Shown here: positions 59,319 to 64,000 of the stretch, piece by piece
How positions within the stretch are numbered: the stretch's first letter is position 1
How the letters are laid out: each line of letters starts with the position of its first letter
Source: Bradyrhizobium manausense
GTDB taxonomy: Bacteria; Pseudomonadota; Alphaproteobacteria; Rhizobiales; Xanthobacteraceae
Direction of reading: 5' to 3'
Assembly: GCF_018131105.1 (NCBI RefSeq)
Contig: NZ_JAFCJI010000005.1
Location: 1 to 64,000 of the forward strand
Length of the DNA stretch: 64,000 nucleotides
The notes under the pieces: generated by a model
Told to the model about the DNA's origin: nothing
The model's input: the letters and a program-made list of their open reading frames with translations, nothing else
Database searches by the model: none
Translations under genes and position numbers: made by a program

Positions 59319-60473
59319 ATGGACGGAACTGTGGGAATTGGCCTCGTCGAGCGGGCGCGGGCCATCGCGCCGCTGATTGCTGACGAGGCAGACGAGATCG
59401 AGCGGACGCGGCGGCTGACGCCTGATGTCGTGGGCGCTCTGATCGAGAACGGGCTCTACCGCGCGCTGCTGCCGCAGAGCCTGGGCGGCTCGGAAGCGCC
59501 GCCCGAGATTTTCATGCAGATGCTGGAGGAGATCGCGAAGGTCGATGCGTCCACGGCCTGGTGTCTCGGCCAATGCAGCGTCTGCGCGATGATCGCAGCC
59601 GCACTCGACCACGACAGTGCGCACGAGATCTTCAACACCGCCCCCGGCATCCTCGCCTGGGGCGCGGTGGCACACGAGGCGCGCGCGGTCGATGGCGGTT
59701 ACCGCGTTACGGGCCGATGGGATTTTGCCTCGGGCTCGCGACAGGCGACCTGGCTCGGCGCGCATGTCCGCATCATCGATGCCGACGGCACGCCGCGCAA
59801 GAATGCCGATGGGTCGCCGGAGATGCGCACCATGCTGTTCCCGCTTTCGCATGCCGTCATGCACGACGTCTGGCAGACGATCGGGCTCGCCGGCACCGGC
59901 ACCGATTCCTATGAGGTGCACGACCTCTTCGTCCCCGATCGCTTTGCCGCGTTTCGCGACGTGCCGAGTGCCCTGCGCGAGCCGGGCCCACTCTATCGGC
60001 TTCCGACCGGTTCGACCTTCAGCCTCGGCTTTGCGTCGGTCTCGCTTGGCGTCGCGCGCGCGACGCTGGATGCGGCGATCGCACTGGCGCGCGCCAAGCA
60101 TCAGTCGCTGGCGGCCAGCGCAATGCGCGACAACCAGGCGGTCCAGGGCTTGATCGGGCGCACCGAGGGCGATCTGCGCGCCGCGCGCGCCTATCTCTAC
60201 GGAACGGCCCATGCGATGTGGCGCGACCTCTCGGTATCTGGCGTCTTCAGCCCGGCGCATCGCAGCGCCGTCCGTCTCGCCGCGACCTGGACCATCCAGC
60301 AATCGGCCAGGGTGGTCGACACCGCCTACCGCATGGCCGGCGCCACCGCCGTGTTCCGCAGCAATCCGTTCGAGCGACGGTTTCGCGACATGCACGCGAT
60401 TGCCCAGCAGATCCAGGCGCGCGACACGCATTTTGAGGATGTCGGCAAGGCGATCCTGTCGGAAGGCCGCTGA
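59319..60473 (+). CDS. Acyl-CoA dehydrogenase-like flavoprotein (HsaA/monooxygenase subgroup)
   Basis: A 384-residue protein: N-terminal helical domain (DEIERTRRLTPDVVGALIENGLYRALLPQSLGG), beta domain (YRVTGRWDFASGSRQATWLGA) and C-terminal helices (VVDTAYRMAGATAVFRSNPFERRFRDMHAI). The catalytic glutamate of true acyl-CoA dehydrogenases is not evident, and the RRFRDMHAIAQQ ending is that of flavin-dependent hydroxylases such as HsaA or the C2 component of 4-hydroxyphenylacetate hydroxylase. A flavin reductase partner is not adjacent. Confidence 0.85.
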   Translation: MDGTVGIGLVERARAIAPLIADEADEIERTRRLTPDVVGALIENGLYRALLPQSLGGSEAPPEIFMQMLEEIAKVDASTAWCLGQCSVCAMIAAALDHDSAHEIFNTAPGILAWGAVAHEARAVDGGYRVTGRWDFASGSRQATWLGAHVRIIDADGTPRKNADGSPEMRTMLFPLSHAVMHDVWQTIGLAGTGTDSYEVHDLFVPDRFAAFRDVPSALREPGPLYRLPTGSTFSLGFASVSLGVARATLDAAIALARAKHQSLAASAMRDNQAVQGLIGRTEGDLRAARAYLYGTAHAMWRDLSVSGVFSPAHRSAVRLAATWTIQQSARVVDTAYRMAGATAVFRSNPFERRFRDMHAIAQQIQARDTHFEDVGKAILSEGR

Positions 60474-60521
60474 TCGGGCCGCGCTGCCTCGTCAAACGAT
60501 CGGTCGCGAGGGGCTGAAAAT

Positions 60522-60539
60522 GCTTGATTTAAATCAAGC
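60522..60539. promoter_or_regulatory. Perfect FixK/FNR-type box
   Basis: GCTTGATTTAAATCAAGC is an 18-bp perfect palindrome whose core TTGATTTAAATCAA matches the TTGAT-N4-ATCAA anaerobox used by FixK2/FNR. It lies 77 bp upstream of the start of the Gly/Tyr-rich exported protein gene, leaving room for a transcription start about 41 bp after its centre. Low-oxygen activation is the likely role. Confidence 0.72.
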
Positions 60540-60615
60540 CCGCCGCAGCGGCGCCATCCCCGAATAGGCTGTCGACGGCCGCGCAGAAGCGCTGCCGAAC
60601 AGCACGGAGATGATC

Positions 60616-61101
60616 ATGAGGTCCTCGAGTACTCTGCGTACTGCCATTCTCGCCGCTGCCGGTGCCCTGCTTGTCACCAGCGCCCAGGCCGGGCCGATGC
60701 CGACGTCAGTGGCGACGATGAAATCGATGATCGATCCCGCCACCACCGAAGTGCGCTGGGGCTACGGCTACCGCGGCGGCTACGGCTATCGCGGCGTCGG
60801 TTTGGGCTATCGAGGCGGCTATGGCTATCGTGGAGGCTATGGCTATCGCGGCGGTCTGGCCTATCGCGGCTACGGCTACCGTGGCTATGGCTATCGCGGT
60901 TACGGCTATCGCGGCCTGGGTTACGGCGTCGCAGGCGCCGTGGTCGGCGCCGGGATCGCGAGCGCCTATTACGGAGGCTATGGCGGCTATTACGGCGGCG
61001 GCTATCCCGCCTACGGCTATCCGTCCACATCGTATTACGGTTACGGCGGCGGCTATGGCTATGACTATTGCGCGCCCTCTGGTGCCTACGCCGGCTACTA
61101 G
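60616..61101 (+). CDS. Exported glycine/tyrosine-rich repeat protein
   Basis: A 161-residue protein with a signal peptide (LRTAILAAAGALLVTSAQA). The mature part contains about ten GYGYRG-type hexapeptides, then a short hydrophobic glycine-rich stretch (GVAGAVVGAGIASAYYGG) and more Tyr/Gly. No catalytic domain; such low-complexity exported proteins are common in Bradyrhizobium and may be structural or surface-associated. The second ATG (60616) is favoured because GGAG sits directly against the first ATG at 60610. A perfect FixK/FNR box is upstream. Confidence 0.75.
   Translation: MRSSSTLRTAILAAAGALLVTSAQAGPMPTSVATMKSMIDPATTEVRWGYGYRGGYGYRGVGLGYRGGYGYRGGYGYRGGLAYRGYGYRGYGYRGYGYRGLGYGVAGAVVGAGIASAYYGGYGGYYGGGYPAYGYPSTSYYGYGGGYGYDYCAPSGAYAGY
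60760..60922 (+). repeat. Degenerate coding tandem repeat (GGCTAYGGCTAYCGYGGC)
   Basis: About nine 18-nt units, some shortened to 12 or 15 nt, encode the GYGYRG repeats of the exported protein. Third-base differences between units show that the array is old or selected at the protein level. Copy number may vary between strains. Confidence 0.75.
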
Positions 61102-61225
61102 ACTCCAATCTATCCAGGGTGACACGACCGGCGCGGCGGCCTCGCTGCGCCGAAATGCCCGGCTCATTGCTCGCTTCCCGCAGCTGCACTACGATGGCGG
61201 AAACCAACTTCGGCCATCGGGACGG

Positions 61226-62050
61226 ATGTCGGACTTCACAGACGGTCAGGATCGCAACCTGTTCTGGCAACAGATGCTGTCCGGCGAGCATCCCGCACTG
61301 CGCCGTGGCCGCAAGGTGATGCGCGCGCTGTCGCCCACGGCGAACGATCGCTGCCGGCTCTGCTGCGTCGGTTTCGACGGCTTCACCGCGCCGGCGTTGC
61401 GCCTGGCGGGCTTTCGGCCATGGCGGCGCAATCCGCATTTTTGCGAGCAGTGCGAGGCGGTGCTGGCGAAAGAGCGCGGCGGCGCCGAGATCGACATCGG
61501 CATGCTCTATGCCGACGTGCGGGGATCGACCCAGCTCGCCGCGCGCCTGGGCCCGGCCGCCTTTGCCGCGCTGATGCAGCGCTTTTTCCAGATCGCGACG
61601 GATGTGCTCAACAAGAGCGACGCCGTGGTCGACAAGATGGTCGGCGACGAGGTAATCGGGATCTATCTGCCGGGCTTCTGCGGCAGCGACTATCGCCGGC
61701 ACGCGATCAAGGCCGCTCTCGCTCTGCTGCGCGCAACCGGACACGACGATCCCGCCGGCCCGTGGCTCTCCATCGGCGTCGGCGTGCATGCGGGAAGGAC
61801 CTTCGTCGGCTCCATCGGCGTCGAGGACGGCAATTATCAGTTTGCCGCGCTTGGGGATCCCATGAATTTCTGCGCGCGGCTCGTCGCCGCGGCCAAGGGC
61901 GGCGAAGCAGTGATCAGTGCGGCCGTCTGGGAAGGCGCGCCGGCCAATATGTCCGCCGAGCAGCGCAGCCTGACACTCAAAGGCTACGACGCCCCCGTCG
62001 ATGCCTATGTCGCGACGGTTTCCGGTCAACCCAATCGGGCTCTCCGTTAG
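61226..62050 (+). CDS. Adenylate/guanylate cyclase with N-terminal cysteine motif
   Basis: A 274-residue protein. Residues 40-85 have a CRLCC...CEQC arrangement that could bind zinc or an iron-sulfur cluster (RCRLCCVGFDGF, HFCEQCEAVLAKERGG). The class III cyclase domain follows: IGMLYADVRGSTQLAAR (metal Asp), VVDKMVGDEVIGIYLPGF (metal Asp), GDPMNFCARLVAAAKGGE (Asn/Arg). All catalytic residues are present. The ATG at 61226 is the first in a plausible context; the open frame upstream overlaps the Gly/Tyr-rich gene. Confidence 0.88.
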   Translation: MSDFTDGQDRNLFWQQMLSGEHPALRRGRKVMRALSPTANDRCRLCCVGFDGFTAPALRLAGFRPWRRNPHFCEQCEAVLAKERGGAEIDIGMLYADVRGSTQLAARLGPAAFAALMQRFFQIATDVLNKSDAVVDKMVGDEVIGIYLPGFCGSDYRRHAIKAALALLRATGHDDPAGPWLSIGVGVHAGRTFVGSIGVEDGNYQFAALGDPMNFCARLVAAAKGGEAVISAAVWEGAPANMSAEQRSLTLKGYDAPVDAYVATVSGQPNRALR

Positions 62051-62121
62051 GGAACGCGGCCGGGTCATACACCGCATCGTTCAGTGACCCTGAGGTGGCA
62101 TTGGGGTATAAGCACGTTCGC

Positions 62122-63066
62122 ATGAGTCCCCGCCGCATCATCCCTCTCCTGCTTGTCATGACACTCCTGGCCGCCGGCGACGCGCTGGCCCAGGACAAAG
62201 GCAGCGTGAACCCAAAACCGTTGCCGCCGCTCGCCCATCCGAACGATCCCAAGATCGGCGCCAAGGAACTTTTCGCGCGCAAGCTGTTGCCCTCGACCGG
62301 GCCGGCGCATGTCATCGGCTCCTATGTGAAGGGCTGCATCGGCGGCGCCCAGCAGATGCCGCTCAACGGCGACACCTGGCAGGTGATGCGGCTGTCGCGC
62401 AACCGCAATTGGGGCCACCCCGACATGATCGCGCTGATCAAGCGCCTGGCTGCCAAGGCGCACAAGGATGCGGGATGGCCGGGCATTCTGGTCGGCGATA
62501 TCGGCCAACCGCGCGGCGGGCCCGCCTTGTCCGGCCATGCCAGCCATCAGATCGGATTGGACGCCGACATCTGGCTGACGCCGATGCCGGACCATCGGCT
62601 CTCGCGCGAGGAGCGCGAGGAGATGTCGGCGGTGATGATGGTGCGCGACGACCGGCTCGACATCGATCCCCGCGTCTTCACGCCGAGCCATGTGCTGGTG
62701 CTGCGCGACGCCGCGCAGGAGCCGGCGGTGCAGCGCATCTTCGTCAATCCCGCGATCAAGAAGGCGCTGTGCCGCGAGGCCAAGGGCGACCGCTCCTGGC
62801 TGTCGAAGATCCGGCCGTGGTGGGGCCACGACTATCATTTCCATATCCGCATGCGTTGCCCGGCGGGATCAGGCGAATGCCAGGGCCAGCCGTCCCAATC
62901 CGGGGACGAAGGCTGCAAGCCCTCCGATTTCGCCTATTGGTTCAGCGAGGGCGTGCTGCATCCCAAGCCGCCGCCGCAGCCGCCGAAGCCGAAACCGCCG
63001 ATGACGCTGGCGCAGATGCCCGCGGCCTGCAAAGCCGTGCTGCACGCGGCGGACGCCAAGCCGTAG
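62122..63066 (+). CDS. mepA: Penicillin-insensitive murein endopeptidase
   Basis: A 314-residue LAS-type (M74) zinc peptidase with a signal peptide (RIIPLLLVMTLLAAGDALAQ). Zinc ligands are H142 and D149 in GHASHQIGLDADIWL and a histidine in WWGHDYHFHIRM. It cleaves D-Ala-meso-DAP crosslinks of peptidoglycan in the periplasm. The C-terminus is Pro/Lys-rich. The ATG at 62122 begins the signal peptide; the frame is open far upstream, but that DNA codes the cyclase in another frame. Confidence 0.93.
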   Translation: MSPRRIIPLLLVMTLLAAGDALAQDKGSVNPKPLPPLAHPNDPKIGAKELFARKLLPSTGPAHVIGSYVKGCIGGAQQMPLNGDTWQVMRLSRNRNWGHPDMIALIKRLAAKAHKDAGWPGILVGDIGQPRGGPALSGHASHQIGLDADIWLTPMPDHRLSREEREEMSAVMMVRDDRLDIDPRVFTPSHVLVLRDAAQEPAVQRIFVNPAIKKALCREAKGDRSWLSKIRPWWGHDYHFHIRMRCPAGSGECQGQPSQSGDEGCKPSDFAYWFSEGVLHPKPPPQPPKPKPPMTLAQMPAACKAVLHAADAKP

Positions 63067-63098
63067 CGGATGTGAGCACACACGGACACCAAGCCACC

Positions 63099-63140
63099 GG
63101 GGTCGTCCCCGGCTCGCGCCACGCGCGCCGCGGGATGACG
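63099..63140. repeat. Degraded REP-like palindrome
   Basis: GGGGTCGTCCCCGGCTCGCG and CGCGCCGCGGGATGACG form an imperfect inverted repeat between mepA and the next gene. It is loosely like the other short palindromes of the window. Confidence 0.35.
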
Positions 63141-63291
63141 AACTAGTTGGTTGGTTCGTCCACATCAAATGCGCTAACATCGCCTTGGCCGCGCGGCCGT
63201 AAGTCCGCGGCATTCCGGGATGCGCATCCCGCCTCCAACGAAACCTGGCTGCAAGCCCGCGGCTATCGCGTGGCCAACGATGAGATTTGAC

Positions 63292-63795
63292 ATGCGCATC
63301 CCCGCTCTCCTTGCCGTGCTCTCGATCAGTGCGACCTCCGCTTTCGCCGCGGAGGAGCCGAGCGGCTGCGACAAGTTCAAATGGCCGATCGAGCGCGACC
63401 GCGCCGCGCTGACCGCGCCTGATCGCGCCAAGCTCGCCTCGGGGGCCGAGCAGGCCGCGGTGCCGTCATCGGCGATCATGCTGGGGCTGGTCGCGCCTCA
63501 GGAGGCAAAACTGCCCTCGCCGCCCGAGCGCGCACCGAAGGACGGCACTTTTGCCGGCTTCACCAGCATCAAGGCCGCGAAGGCCGGGCTCTACACCGTC
63601 AGCCTGTCCTCGGGCGCCTGGGTCGATCTGGTCCAGGACGGGCATTTCCTCAAGCCCGTGGCCTTCAGCGGCGCCACCGATTGCGACGGCATCCGCAAGA
63701 CCATGAAATACGAGCTCTCGGACAAGCCCTTCGTGCTTCAGGTCAGTGGCGCCAGGGACAATTCGCTCTCGATTTCGATCCTGCCGGCGCAATAA
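63292..63795 (+). CDS. Secreted protein of unknown function
   Basis: A 167-residue protein with a signal peptide (MRIPALLAVLSISATSAFAAEE). The mature part has CDKFKWPIERDRAAL and KAAKAGLYTVSLSSGAWVDLV, with a late cysteine in ATDCDGIRKT that may pair with the first. No known domain. An ATG at 63280 is an alternative start. Confidence 0.65.
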   Translation: MRIPALLAVLSISATSAFAAEEPSGCDKFKWPIERDRAALTAPDRAKLASGAEQAAVPSSAIMLGLVAPQEAKLPSPPERAPKDGTFAGFTSIKAAKAGLYTVSLSSGAWVDLVQDGHFLKPVAFSGATDCDGIRKTMKYELSDKPFVLQVSGARDNSLSISILPAQ

Positions 63796-63986
63796 ACCCA
63801 TCACTTTAGACAAAGGGTCGCCTTTGACCTGAGGGCTCAGCCTGCTATCTTCGCCCCTGCGATATCCTCGCCGGCCGTAAGCCGTTGCGGGGACACGTGG
63901 AACAGCGCTTCCGCCCGTCGCCCAACCCACCCAACGCCAGATTTGCGCGTGCGTTTGCGCGCGCGGGCTCGCACGGAGCGCCATTC

Positions 63987-64000
63987 ATGTATCGACTTGC
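63987..64000 (+). CDS. Possible start of a further gene, cut by the window edge
   Basis: An ATG at 63987 with CGGAGCG 8 bp upstream opens the frame MYRL and runs off the window. Too short to identify. Confidence 0.25.

Overview
The window is a GC-rich, densely coding stretch of an alphaproteobacterial chromosome, most like Bradyrhizobium or a close relative (Nitrobacteraceae, Hyphomicrobiales). The evidence is the rhizobial order pckA ... chvI-chvG-hprK-EIIA-HPr, a DUF2865 protein, a PlsY, LepA and PolA of alphaproteobacterial type, a FixK/FNR-type box, and dispersed palindromes of the kind that crowd Bradyrhizobium intergenic regions. The assignment rests on gene content and sequence style. 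No rRNA or tRNA gene, CRISPR array or insertion sequence was recognised.

Layout. 1-9.2 kb: the 5-prime end of a UDP-glucose dehydrogenase gene, an acyltransferase, a quinone reductase with a divergent LysR regulator, DNA polymerase I, an FMN reductase, a LysE exporter, a glutathione transferase and pyrE. 9.2-15.3 kb: a DUF2865 protein, a small hypothetical, a 392-bp unit made of a GIY-YIG nuclease gene between 36-bp inverted repeats, glycogen phosphorylase, a thioesterase and two palindromic repeats. 15.3-24.9 kb: pckA, a secreted TPR-CHAT protein, a HugZ-like protein, then the ChvI/ChvG two-component system joined to HPr kinase, PTS EIIA and HPr, which together would link envelope and acid sensing to carbon metabolism. 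24.9-30.1 kb: a GT39 membrane glycosyltransferase, lepA and an MFS transporter.

30.1-41.5 kb looks like an accessory block. Its genes (HWE histidine kinase, DUF1254 protein, a TolB-like/TPR protein and its cyclase-bearing paralogue, HxlR regulator/methyltransferase pair, oxalate/formate-type MFS with a small partner and a Crp/Fnr regulator) are separated by seven degenerate copies of one repeat family of about 75-120 bp. Base composition is visibly lower in GC from about 30.3 to 34.6 kb. 41.5-55.9 kb holds many secreted or membrane proteins (a caspase-like protease with a perfect CRP-type palindrome upstream, two serine hydrolases, TPR proteins, a racemase, a GDSL esterase, a LuxR regulator). 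56-64 kb holds plsY, an amidase, an acyl-CoA-dehydrogenase-like flavoprotein, a Gly/Tyr-rich exported protein behind a perfect FixK/FNR box, a cysteine-motif adenylate cyclase and murein endopeptidase MepA.

Most noteworthy: (1) the GIY-YIG gene bracketed by the same palindrome family found as a doublet 4 kb away, a possible nuclease-mobilised REP system; (2) a DNA polymerase I whose proofreading domain has lost its catalytic carboxylates; (3) the accessory-block repeat family; (4) the CRP-like and FixK-like palindromes in front of the caspase-like and Gly/Tyr-rich genes. Start codons were chosen from ribosome-binding sites and family starts, and several are GTG or TTG.
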